A stretch of DNA of 64,000 nt from Protonemura montana (Eukaryota > Arthropoda > Insecta > Plecoptera > Nemouridae), in NCBI GenBank assembly GCA_947568835.1, contig OX387609.1:1182001-1246000 (forward strand), in the 5' to 3' direction. A program made the translations under genes and the position numbers. Positions 1 to 12,400 of the stretch are shown here, piece after piece (the stretch's first letter is position 1; every line of letters begins with the position of its first letter). The notes beneath the pieces are model-generated. The model was not told where the DNA came from and made no database searches. It saw nothing but the letters and a program-made list of their open reading frames with translations.

Positions 1-1840
1 GATTCATGCTTCTAGGCGATACTCTGCGAGAGGCACGGGGATGGCGTTGTGAGATAATGATGTCTTCTTTGGTTTCAGCTAAAGATGTTCATGTGATTTT
101 AGTGGGAGGGACGAGAGGTTATAGATGGACTATTCAAGATTTGACTGCGATTTGATTTACTGCTATTACACGATGCGTTATGTAACGAGTATACAGTTCT
201 ATACCAGGTGATATGATATCTGTGCAGTGTACTTGCAGGTAATTTCTGCCATCATGTACCTTCTGGGCTAAGCATGGACAATTAGTTCTGGAAATCTCCA
301 TGCTGTTCAAGGTTCTAATTGCCTTCAAAGCTTACACACAATTCTAGTTGTATCTGACCTGTGCAGGTATAGCCATTAAAAGAGTGCGAGCTACCGCGAC
401 TATCAACTACCGTGGTTGGAAGATTTGTTAATATTTGGTACATTTACATTTCTTAAATATATTGCCTAACATTTCGAATAAATTCATCTACATTTCTACT
501 CTTTGTAATATTTACTGGTAACTTACCATATTCTCTTATGCCTAAATAGGTACATTAATCCTAGCAGAATGCAGAATGACACAGAGAAGCAAATAATTAT
601 GATAAATCAAATAATACCGCTTGATGGACACACATTTGAGTTACAAATGGGAAATAATTGTTACAGAGATGTGTACTTAGGGTCTTATTAATGTCTCTCT
701 AAAATCACCCATTTGATGCCGTTGAGCTGGAAATGTACAGACAACATCATCGCAAGGTACTTCCTGGATGACACGTGCCTCGAACTTACCTTCATGTTGT
801 TGTCGTTCTCTTGGTCTAGTTAAATTTAACTGAAGACTGGCCATCAAATGAATTGCAAACAACTCGATGTAGTTTTTCTAACTCATTTCTACTTCACTAT
901 AATCCTGGTAATAGTTTCAAAAACAAATTTATCTAACAGATTGCTATGGCCTGAAAGTTTTCATAAACAAGTTTGTGTTAAATAGTTTTGATATGTAAAA
1001 GATTACCGTTATTTTCCTAACCTCTTGGCAGTAGTTTCTTAAAGTATGGAGTTTTGATTGGAAAAAGTTGACCTGTAGAAAAAATAACAAAAACACTTTT
1101 GAGTCTCGTAGTTTGTAGCCATTTTGAATAAGATGACAGAAAGCTGCATTGAAAATCACTGCCACTATGTACGTCATCAACGAAATAAAAACACTCATTT
1201 AATAAAATTCAATTCATTTTATTCAATAAACTCGTCCATTGTTTTATTTTAAAACATAACACTATAGACCACACTCGCACAGTAATGTACGCTATCTGAA
1301 ATAACATGTACAGTCAATACACGGACGCCATCTTGCGGTAATAATATTGGTCGGCTCCTTGTGATTCGCACAGTTCCACTCCCACAACGCGAACACCAAT
1401 CAACATACGAGACTTCCGCGTTGACTTGACTTGATCTAGGTGGCCGAGATGATGATCATGCATACCTACCTAGGAATACGAAACCAAAAGACTGATAATT
1501 CTCGCGGGATAGCTTCGTTCATGTGTTCACAATTATTCAATTGAAGTGTAAATATTTTACATTAAACAAAGATAATAATATCATACTGAAAGTGATCAGT
1601 AATTAGTTGCTAATTGGGGAAAATATGATGATATATTTTGAGGTGTTTTTACCGTCATTTGCATGAATGATACAAATCGAACCAATCACATAATACCATT
1701 AGAAATAACACCAAATCATTCAGTCATTCAATCATTAAACATGATTTTTGATTTCTTTTGAAAAGTGTCCCGTGTGCAGTTTCTGTGTGCAGTGGAATTA
1801 AAAAAACTCCCAAGAATCTCATTCGATTCTGGACACAATC
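1..1840. other. Downstream flank of neuroligin, no gene seen
   Basis: AT-rich sequence lying 3' of the minus-strand neuroligin stop codon. The open frames are short, lack recognisable domains and are not flanked by convincing splice sites. Part of it may be neuroligin 3' UTR. Nothing else is supportable. Confidence 0.5.
1218..1248 (-). terminator. Candidate polyadenylation signals for neuroligin
   Basis: Two AATAAA hexamers read on the minus strand (plus-strand TTTATT at 1218-1223 and 1243-1248), about 1.3 kb past the neuroligin stop. They are the first such hexamers I found downstream of the stop. In AT-rich DNA they could be chance, and 3' ends cannot be proven from sequence. Confidence 0.25.
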
Positions 1841-1844
1841 TGAG

Positions 1845-2050
1845 ATCGGTTGCCATGACAACCTGCCGAGCTCGGATAACACGTTGCCAACGGCTTCAAA
1901 ATGGCCGCGGTATCGCAGGGAAGTGACGTCATTAAATTCGCGTTTCCTCGCGTTTGAAAGCTCGTTGCGTGGCCGCTGTTTTGAGCACCCGACTTCGACG
2001 TCGTCTTACGCGGCCAAAACTGATCGTCGAGGGACGCCGCGAGGATAAAC
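1845..2050. promoter_or_regulatory. CpG-rich promoter-like block with X-box and CRE
   Basis: A GC- and CpG-rich island in AT-rich surroundings. It contains GTTGCCATGACAAC at 1849-1862, which fits the RFX-factor X-box palindrome; TGACGTCA at 1924-1931, a perfect CRE palindrome; and AAAATGGCCGC near 1898, resembling a YY1-type word. Three such motifs within 85 bp suggest a promoter or enhancer, possibly for a neighbouring gene outside the window. No first exon could be assigned on either strand. Confidence 0.35.
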
Positions 2051-2543
2051 GAGGGTTGGGGGAGGCGTTGTTGAATGCATCTTGATGGTGTCAGATTAAA
2101 GGGGTTACAAAGGGGGGTACGGGAGGGGAGCAACACGTTCCCCCTCTCGAAAGCAACACGTTCCTATCACAATTTCACTTGGTTTAGTTCTTTTCTAAAA
2201 TCGAACATTTTCGTGAAAGTACCACTCAAATGCCGGTTGACTTTTTTTTCCAACCGTTCACAGGTTCAAGTACCTAGACACCTTAGAGGCCTTTTCACCG
2301 AAAAGGTAAAATAGTTATCTCAATTTAGGCCACACCGATCCACACACTTTCTCGCCCACTGGCAACTGTTTCTACAATCACCGATTGTCTTCGAAAGTGT
2401 TTTTCAAATCGTGACATCACCGCAGGCTTTCCATAGACGAAATACGCCACTGGTTTCGCACACGCCACTGGTTTCGCCCGTTACATAACCTAATATCAAA
2501 CGTCTGTCGTCGTTTTCCCGCCACCCGGCGCATGCATCTCCTG

Positions 2544-3418
2544 TCACACGCGCAGCTCTTCCATAGTTATATTCTGTTTGTTATTGACGCTGCCCTTCTT
2601 GGTGAGAGTGCCACTGTTCGACGTCAACATTTGTATCCCGTGCGTCGACAGCAACGGCTGCGTCTCGGCGACGCCCGCCTGCGTTTGCGGCGCCGACAAA
2701 CTCGGTATCGGCGGCTTGGGCGTCTTGGGCGGCGGCGGCGGTCGCGGCACCTGCGGCGGCTGCTGGTGCGGCAAGTCTGCAAACTCTGGCGGCGGCATCT
2801 GGTGGTGATGGTGGTGATGATGGTGATGGCCGTGCGACAAAATGGTCGCCGTGTCGTTGGCTTTGATTGTCGCGTTGCCGCCGTTGTTGTCGACGCCGAG
2901 CAGGTCGCCGCAGATGTTGTTGGGCATTTGGCCGTTTTCGTTGCGTTTTTTGGCGCTGGTGCCGTTGTTCTCGTGGTGGAGGCGCGTTTTATCGCGTTGA
3001 TAGTAGACGCCGGCGAAGATCAAGACGTTGAGGATCAACAGCGAGCAGCCAATCGCGATCGTCACGCTCAAAGCGGTCGAGTACGCGGCGAAACCGTCCT
3101 CGGGTTGCGGCGGTGAAGCCGATGCGCCGGCGACTATCGAGTTCTCGATCTCGGACACAGATGGCGCCACCGTGAGGGCGACGGTGACGTTGGTGTCTGA
3201 GGTTTTGTCGACGGTGACAGTTGGGGCTGCGTCTGACGCTTTCTTCGGGACGGGCGTCGGTGGAGGCGGCGGCTTTTGACGCAGGTCCTCGTCTTCGCCC
3301 AGGTCGTGGTGTGTCTCGGGAACGTCGTCGCCGCCGGGACGGTGCAGGTCGGGCACCAAGTTGAGCCAGAATGACAGGCGATGAGCGCGGTAGTGCGTCT
3401 TTACCTTCGGCTTCGTGT
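2544..3418 (-). CDS. Neuroligin last exon: ectodomain end, TM helix, cytoplasmic tail
   Basis: The acceptor is TTGCAG at 3419-3424 on the minus strand. The exon enters in phase 1 (completing Asp of LDTKPK) and ends at TGA 2544-2546, giving about 290 residues. It opens with [20 protein letters not shown], then [15 protein letters not shown], the last part of the cholinesterase-like fold. A Pro/Thr/Val-rich stalk follows, then a hydrophobic helix around [20 protein letters not shown] (about 3000-3075) and a basic stop-transfer YYQRDKTR. The cytoplasmic tail has a run of nine His, two proline-rich stretches ([12 protein letters not shown] and KTPKPPIP) that could bind SH3, WW or EVH1 domains, and the terminus MEELRV. 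That terminus is a Phi-X-Phi (class II-like) PDZ ligand, not the TTRV of vertebrate neuroligins. Codon use is strongly GC-rich compared with the introns. Confidence 0.95.
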
Positions 3419-6400
3419 CTGCAACAAGATCGATTGCTTTATGATTGGTTTTAGACTCATGTGTACTTGATTTAGCCTTAGCGCTAGTTTTGACAAAAAC
3501 TATTTGAAATGGGTTTTGTGAGATCGATTGCTTTTTGTGAACGCAAGGGAAGTTTTGCTCGCTTGAAGGTCGCTATGACCTTGCGACTGTCTGAGAAGGA
3601 AAGTTTGTTGAAAGATTGTTTGAATTCTTAAGTCGATCAACTGAAAGATTGAACGGGCCAAGTTTCAAAACGGCGCTCGCAAGAGCATTCAAATATGCCT
3701 GGTCAACAAGCATATAAATCATACTTTCCCTTCGTTAAAGCTAAGACCGCAGCGTAGAGAAAGTTCACTTTATATTTGCTCTAAAGTCATGGAGATGTCC
3801 GCCTCGAATCTCTTCATTGGCCACAACCCCCCAGAGGTCATCCCTCTGTCCCCCCGTGCTGCGCCCCTAGCGCCCCTAGCGCCCCTAGCGCCCCTAGCGT
3901 TCCAGCCAAAAACAAACACATGCACAGATGGTGTCTGATATATTCTCCACCGAACTTAGTTTTGTTTCCCAGTTAATCGGCTTATAGTACCCAACCAACC
4001 AACCAACCAACCAACCAACCAGCCAACCAGCAGCCTCGTCTCCTGACTCCAGCGCTCGCCGTTGTTTGCCTAACATACAGCTGAGCATCGTTTCACATAA
4101 CCACCGCTGCAGCGCTAGTGTTCTGCTTCCAGTCCACGTGTTAAGGCGCCTAGACTTGCACTTGATTTATCAATGATAATTCTGATACAAGGACATTTGT
4201 GTTAGATTTGAGGACAATTTACAGCGGTCCAGCCGACTTGTCTTTTTCCAAAACTGGGAATTTTCTTCAAATATTTGCTGGGATTGGAATGGTCATTTGT
4301 GTCAACCATGTATCTGTTTTAGCATTAAATCTAAAGAAAAACGTCTGAAACGCTGATTGTGATTCGCTTTAGAGGGAAGCCGGCGGTAGCTCAAGATCTA
4401 GTTTTTTTCTAAAAGATCCCAATTGCTTTCTGGGTGCATTTAACATCTATGATTTGCTGGGTATGTTTAGACCAATCTTCTGTCGAGGCATCTTAAAAGC
4501 TACCAAGATGGCTTATACGCGCAGACATCATCTATTTGTCTAGTGAAAGTGCTCCTCAAGGCTTTAAGCCATCTAGCGGGGGTGGGCGGGGGTTGGAGGG
4601 TGGACCTTGGTAGGCGCCAGGGGGGCTAAACTTGGCTCTCACGTGACGGAGAAATAATTATGGATCGGGGATGAGATATCAGCAGGGGATTTGCAAGGGA
4701 GATTGATTCGAGATTTCGCCGTCGTAGGCGCGGTAATCGATTTTCGGATCTGGTTACGTGCGGCCGTGCCTTGTGTTTGCGATTTTTTTGTAATTAATGT
4801 TCGATATTATGATATTATTTTCGGTGCACAGCGACTGTCAGTGCGGGACAATGGGCTTCTTGGACGATGTAAACCTTGTAATGTCAGCGACGTGTAGCGT
4901 TGAAACATGTTTTAATTGTTTAATCTTAGTTTCCGATCCGGACATAATAGGTATAAGTTGTGTAGCTATCAAACAAAGTCGCAGTCTTCTTGAAATACGT
5001 TCAGATAGAACTTGATATTTTCAGTGAAGTAGGATGAGAAAACTTTGATTGAGTTTACATTTGCACTGATCCTGATTCTTTGGGGAATCATGTGATATAT
5101 AGGTAAATTCTGAGCCATCGATATAATAGCTGATTGGGTCATGTATAGACCCCGTATAGACCAGAGAAAAACTGTGCTGAGTCAGTATTGGATTGGTGAC
5201 CATCATACACATGACCAGTTCTGTTCGGGAGAGAGGTTGGAGGGATGAAAGTTAAGCAAAACTGCGCTGGGTCAGGTATTGGATGGGTGACCATCATACA
5301 CATGACTAGGTCTGTTCGGGTGAGAGGTTGGAGGGATGAAAGTTAAGCAACACTGCGCTGGGTCAGGTATTGGATGGATGACCATCATACACATGACCAG
5401 TTCTGTTCGGGAGAGAAGTTGGAGGGATGAAAGTTAGTACAGCAAGTTCACTCGCCTTGCTTATCAACCTCTCGACAGCATGGATGTGTGGAGGAATCCT
5501 GTTGTTCGCGTTGTACCGTCCTTCGGAAGGAACGTTAAGCCGGTGGTCCCCTTGGTCTTCGACAGGAGTAGGCTACGTGCCGGCACCGGGGTTTCAACTC
5601 TTACGTTCTACTAAATTTCAACTAAATTGCCAAACAAATTTTATTATTAATTTCATTTGACGTTCCAGTATAATGTTTGTGTTTTCGAATGGAAATACAA
5701 CATATTATTATTATTATTAGAATAGGTTTATCATCTTTAATCATCACCCACTCAATCACGAACGCCAATAGACCAGTGCCAGAAACCGTGCGTCGCTAAA
5801 CACAACAAACCAATGAATTACTTATTTCTCCCAGCGAGGCCCTGTTTCAGCAACGTGACGCCCTCGAAAAGCCTTCTCAAAAAGTCGTTGGACCGATGTT
5901 TTCAAAAATGTCCGTTACGCGAACGCTTAACGACGCAGCCTAGCGGTAGTACCGGGAACTCGACGATAATGGCGAACTACTGTTGTTTAACTGGTCTCGC
6001 GAGGTGGCAGCACACGCGCTTTAAACAATTAGCACATCTTTGAAATTACTCGAAGCTTGCGAGTCGAGTGAAACTTGCGAGGGTATGCGCGGAATGTTGG
6101 CATCATCGTCTAGAGAAATGTCTCTGGTTTACTGTGTGGCTTTAGTTTAATGAACATTTGTAAAGATGTGGCTGTGTGAACTGTTTCATTAAGATGTTGG
6201 TGAACCGTTTATAAAGATGTCGGTTATCTGATAAAAAGGTTTCCAGCCAGAGACTAGCGATGTCTCTTATGGGCGGGAATGTGTGCTAATTAGTTTTGTT
6301 CAAAGGCTGGTTTAAACGGTAACTGCTGAGGATTCATCGCCACAGGTTGAAATCAGGTATTTTAATTGACTTTGTTGCAAGCTTCATTGCAGTTAAATCG

Positions 6401-9400
6401 GTCTATGAACTGGGGACTAATTTCTCAAGCACGGTTTAATTTTTTCCTTTATTAGGTGCTAGTTTAACCGGATTAGTTTGTGGTGTTTAACGACGCACTG
6501 TTTTGACATCTGGCCATGCGGCACTGGTCTAATGGCGTCGGTGAATGGGAGGATGATGATGAGGATGATGATGAACCTAACTTAGCCTAGAAGGGAGGAG
6601 GGGAAACCCGGTGCCGGCACGTAGCCTACTCCTGTCGAAGAGCACCAAGGGGACCACCGGCTTCACGTCCCTTCCGAAGGACGGTACAACTCGAACAACA
6701 GGATTCCTCCACAAATCCATGCTGTCGAGAGGTTGATAAGCAAGGCGAGTGAAGTGGTCTCATGAGAACACCGGTTCTCGTGAGATCACTGAAGTTAAGC
6801 AACACTGCGCTGGGTCAATTAAATGCGCAGAACAACAACAATGTAGCCATTTTATTATTAGGAACACTAATAACCTCAAAATTGGCCAGATGCCCGCTAC
6901 AGGTGGAGATCGGGGTTCGAGTTCCCGTTTGGGCACACAATTTTGATGGATTAATAATGTTGCTGCAAATAAAATACTAAACGCATTGTAAGCGTTTTTA
7001 ATTGAAATCAGATTTCAAATCAAAATAATGTAATTAATCAAATATCACCAGTGAAGATCAAGAAAACGTAAAACAAAACTTGAACAAAACTAGAGTTTCT
7101 TGGTTCTACGTCACAAGCCCCTGGAAGAGGGGGGGGGGGGGGGGGGGGAGGGGGGAGGGTATTAAAACGTGAAGGTGTGCCTTGCAAACCGCCGTCTCCA
7201 AGACTCGGAACAAATGTCACCCCTGACTCCACCCTGGCCCCACCCAAGGACCCGGAACTGGTTCGTGCATTAAGCCGGGAGTCGAGCGCGTACAGAGAAT
7301 TTGCAGTAATTACTTCTGTTTACACAGCAATTACATTAATAACTTGACGCGGTGTAATGGCGGCGAGCTCAGAGAGCGTCTGCACTTAAATGCATGGGAC
7401 GGTTTTACTGTTGGGCTTGTGTATGTGTGAGTGTATGGGGGGGGGGGGGGACATTTGTTGCACGTGCGGGAAAATTACCTTTCATCCCTCGGATCTTAAC
7501 GTTGATTGGCTGACATTTTGAAAATGCAACGGAAAATTAGTTTCATAATCAATTCATAATAGTTGCAATATTAATTTTGGTCATTAGAGAACTTGAATAG
7601 AGTTCCATGACACAGTTTAACGTAGAAATTATCATCTTTTATCTAAAAAAATTCAGAAAAATAATACAAAGTTTTGGTGTCTAAAACTTTGATGATTTTA
7701 TTTTTGAAAATGTTCCAATTGGAAATATCATGAAGCTCTGTTGGCATTTCCGTATCACTGTGAATAAATGTGAAAAGTGTTGATTATATATAATAAAGTT
7801 TAGAAACTTGCTGAGGGAATGAACTGTACTATTCTTGTCAGAAAGATGGGAAATGTTTGATAGTTCTAGTTATTTTAAAGTCAACTATCGCTCCAGGTGA
7901 ACAAAGTTACCACGGGTAAAAGTACGCTCATAAAATGCAGCGTTATTTGATTCTCCTCGGCTTCTGAAGATGATCATCTTTTACATCAAGAAACAAAAGA
8001 GAAAGAAAAAGAAAGTGCACCAATTATCTTGTGAAGACAATCTCCGACAACGTGCCACGCTTTCATAATTGCTTTCATAATATTTCCAATCTAAATTATC
8101 TTGACATGATTGTTATTAAGTTGGCAGCACATAACGAAGTTAGCAACTATCAGCAAAGTTGCGTTGTCGTATGAACCAATTAGTGGTTAAAGTATTGTTA
8201 GGTTGGCTGTGCTGGCTCGGGCTGATCAAAGGTGATTTATTATCAGGATGCTTAGAAGTAACTTATCAATCGCAAGCAAATGCAAAGGATGTTTTGATAG
8301 GTAAGCTTGGTGAATGAATTTAGCATGTCTTTGTTTAGCAACATGGCCTTAGGGCCAAAGCTACGATCACCGTTTAACCGAAATATTTAAAGACCCAAGA
8401 AAATGTGTTTTTTTTGCCAAAATACACAAAACAGATGCTAATTTGATTCGGCTTTGATTTGCCTATGAAACGACCAATAAAAATCGCAGACATCTCAACT
8501 TTTTTGCTGCTTAATTTGTAATTTAGCATTTGACATCCAAGGGGACTTTGTTAAAATATTATTTGGTGTTATTTTTCATGTCAAAGTCCATCTCTGAACG
8601 AGTCTGCGGGGTTTTTTTTGCTAATACAGTTTGAAATTAGCGCTGGTTCGCCGACTTAACCTCTAAACTCGGTGTTGCTCGAGCTAACCAAGTTCGAGAC
8701 GGTCTTGCCCTGAGTTGGCTGGGTGTTACTGTCTCGGGTTACTAACTTTAACTAGCACACTTCACTAGTTACCCCCGACAAATTATCTACAACCTAGAAG
8801 TACCGCCACTATACCGCGGTAAGCAATGGCGGTATGAACTTTGCACTTAGAGGGAAACATCAACGACAACTAAAACTACTTTTGGAAACAAAAAAGAATG
8901 GCTTTGGTCTAGTTTCGGCGCTGGTGGTAAGTTATGGGATTTTGATACTCGCCGCTCGTTTGCTTCATGCAAAGTATGGAACATTGCTCGAGGGTATAAA
9001 TACGGATTAAAGTCTTGTTATAATGGCCAATTACCTTAACGACAGCTTGACGTTTGGTTTCTTTAGTTAACTCCGCTACGGAATGAAAGCTTCTGCTTGT
9101 TTTAAAATAAGGTCATGCTGTGTTATGATCTTCAAGCGAAGGGGCAGTAAACATTTTAGATTTCTTCTCATAAAGTGACAGAAAGTGGAATCATTGGGTC
9201 CTCAGGGAACCAATTGAACGAACAATTTACAATCTTCGATAATTTCCATGGCTACCAAACGTTAAATCTACCATTGAACCTCCTATGCTAGGCCATGATA
9301 TACCCGTGGTAACATAAGATAGCAGAATTGAGAAGCTCTGTCAGGTGATCTCAGCATCTCCATGGCTACCAAACGTTGAATCTACCATTGAACCTCCTAT

Positions 9401-12400
9401 GCTAGGCCATGATATACCCGTGGTAACATAAGATAGCAGAATTGAGAAGCTCTGTCAGGTGATCTCAGCATCTCCATGGCTACCAGACGTTGAATCTACC
9501 ATTGAACCTCCTATGCTAGGCCATGATATACCCGTGGTAACATAAGATAGCAGAATTGAGAAGCTCTGTTAGGCGATCTCAGCATCTCCATGGCTACCAA
9601 ACGTTGAATCTACCATTGAACCTCCTATGCTAGGCCATGATATACCCGTGGTAACATAAGATAGCAGAATTGAGAAGCTCTGTCAGGCGATCTCAGCATC
9701 TCCATGGCTACCAAACGTTGAATCTACTATTGAACCTCCTATGCTAGGCCATGATATACCCGTGGTAACATAAGATAGCAGAATTGAGAAGCTCTGTCAG
9801 GCGATCTCAGCATCTCCATGGCTACCAAACGTTGAATCTACCATTGAACCTCCTATGCTAGGCCATGATATACCCGTGATAACATAAGATAGCAGAATTG
9901 AGAAGCTCTGTCAGGTGATCTCAGCATCTCCATGGCTACCAAACGTTGAATCTACTATTGAACCTCCTATGCTAGGCCATGATATACCCGTGGTAACATA
10001 AGATAGCAGAATTGAGAAGCTCTGTCAGGTGATCTCAGCATCTCCACGGCTACCAAACGTTGAATCTACCATTGAATCTCCTATGCTTGAATGTATTTTA
10101 AGTTTTCAAAGTTAGCAACGAAAATGACAATCTTAGAAAAATGTAATTTAATTGTAAAGGTGAACATGAATTTCAAAATGGACATAAAAATATAATGCGT
10201 ATTTGTTGATGGGAATATACCGCAGGGCAAAAACGTGTTCGTTCTGGTTCAAAAGTAAAATTGTAGAAAAGACATGATTTTCGGAAAAGTTGATATGCAA
10301 GTGACTCGAGGGACAAGGCTTCTTTCTGATTGACCAATAAGTTTACATCAAGACGCAATGCAAGACGCCAGCTTTGGGCGCAACTTGGCGGCTGGTTATT
10401 TGTTTGGGTCGCTGGTCCCTGGCGACTCGATTCAAGCAACCTCGTCTTCAGTTGCCGTGCACCCCAACTTGCATCCCAACTTGCACCCCCCCCCCATTAC
10501 AGCACGCCTCGAAAATATCAACAACTTAATAGTTAAACTTTCCAAGACGCTAGAGTGCGGGGGAGGAAATTTGTCTCAGGCCATACAAACTTAGGGTTCG
10601 ATGCAAACACTTAACGGCTCTGTTTAGGAACTTGCTAACATGAGCATGTAATGTGATTGTGCCTGTTTAGTGAACCTTCGCTCTGATAGCCGCCGATCGC
10701 AAGCTTGTACTGTTATCAAATAAACTGGTGTAATTAGAGTTGGTAATTGCGTGCAACGATGCTGGTTGCTCGGACATGCTTAGCTCAGATGTAATTCATC
10801 GGGGGATTTTATCATAGCCAGGTCGTCTTAAGGGGCGGTTCTGTTTGGCCAAATGATTTTTTGTGTTTAACGACGCACTATTTTGACATCGTACTCTGTG
10901 TGGCATTCAATTGGTGTCGGTAGACTCGTGGGGAATAGAGAGGCACGTAGCCTAGAAGGGAGGAGGGGAAACCCGGTGCCGGCACGTAGCCTACTCCTGT
11001 CGAAGAGCACCAAGGGAATCACCGGCTTAACGTCCCTTCCGAAGGACGGTACAACGCGAACAACAGGATTCCTTCACAAATCCATGCTGTCGAGAGGTTG
11101 ATAAGCAAGGCGAGTGAAGTTGCTGTACTAACTTTCATCCCTCCAACTTCTCTCCCGAACAGAACTGGTCATGTCTATGATAGTCACCCATCCAATACCT
11201 GACTCAGCGCAGTGTTGCTTAACTTTCATCCCTCCAACCTCTCTCCCAAACAGAACTGGTCATGTGTATGATGGTCATCCATCCAATACCTGACCCAGCG
11301 TAGTGTTGCTTAACTTTCATCCCTCCAACCTCTCTCCCAAACAGAACTGGTCATGTGTATGATGGTCATCCATCCAATACCTGACCAAGCGCAGTGTTGC
11401 TTAACTTCAGTGATCTCACGAGGACCGATGTTTAGCTACAACTCACCTAGGTTGATGTACTTCTTGTGCACGGCCTCGTACGCCGTCCACTCAATGTTCT
11501 TGTGCCCACTTCGCTCTGATGGTTCGTTCGGGTTCCTGTAATGCAGAGTTGAATCAGAATAACAGACTGAGTCGGCCATCTTGATATAAACAAGATACAT
11601 GTTTGCAAGACTCACCCTGTCCTTGCGAAGTTGCTCCAGTAGATCATGGTGGCCTCTGACAGTCCCACCTCCGATTTGGTGTAGTTCCTCGTGTAGTGGG
11701 ACAGTCCTCCCACCAGGGGCGCTCCGAACATGTAGGGCAGGTCCTCGCCGTGGATACAGCCCTGGCGCTGCGGGACACAGAACGGACAAATTGTAGACAT
11801 TTGTTGGGTTTATTTTATTTGTGATTTATTGAAAAAACAGGGCGGCGATGGCCTTGAGAATGTGACCTTGAATTTTGACCTTGGGATGTGTAATTATTTC
11901 GTGAAGCGATGGAAATGAAGCGAAGAAAGTTCGGTGACTTTGATATTTGGTAGATTTTTTAGTGGCAAACTTACTTTTATAAGTCTTAATTGGAAAAAAT
12001 CGCTGTACAAAAAATGATTGCAAAAAGTAATATCTCAGAAAGCCATTAAAACCTGACTCAAGTAAACCATGGGCGTCAATAGCAGAATAGTTTTTAGTGA
12101 CAATTTTTAAACGATTTTGTAGTTATTTCCACTGTCAATCATTTGCTACGTGAAAGTTGGTAAAATTGTCTCGTTTAATAAAACACAAGAGTTGAATTGT
12201 TCCTCGGAACGGACAAGAAATTGAAGTGGATTCAGAATAATTCAGCGAGCAATTAGTCAACAACGCTCAGAATGTCAAACTTGTCGTCAATCCACGCATT
12301 TCTCTACCACCTTGACATTTAGTCTCCGACTCGGAATGATTTTTAATTTAAATCTTTCGGGACAAAACTAATTATTACAAGCACTACAGAGACATCTGAC

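Noticed and set aside
2532..3279. Plus-strand open frames opposite the last neuroligin exon
   Set aside because: They are shadows of the GC-rich minus-strand coding exon, which has clear family similarity, splice phase and a stop.
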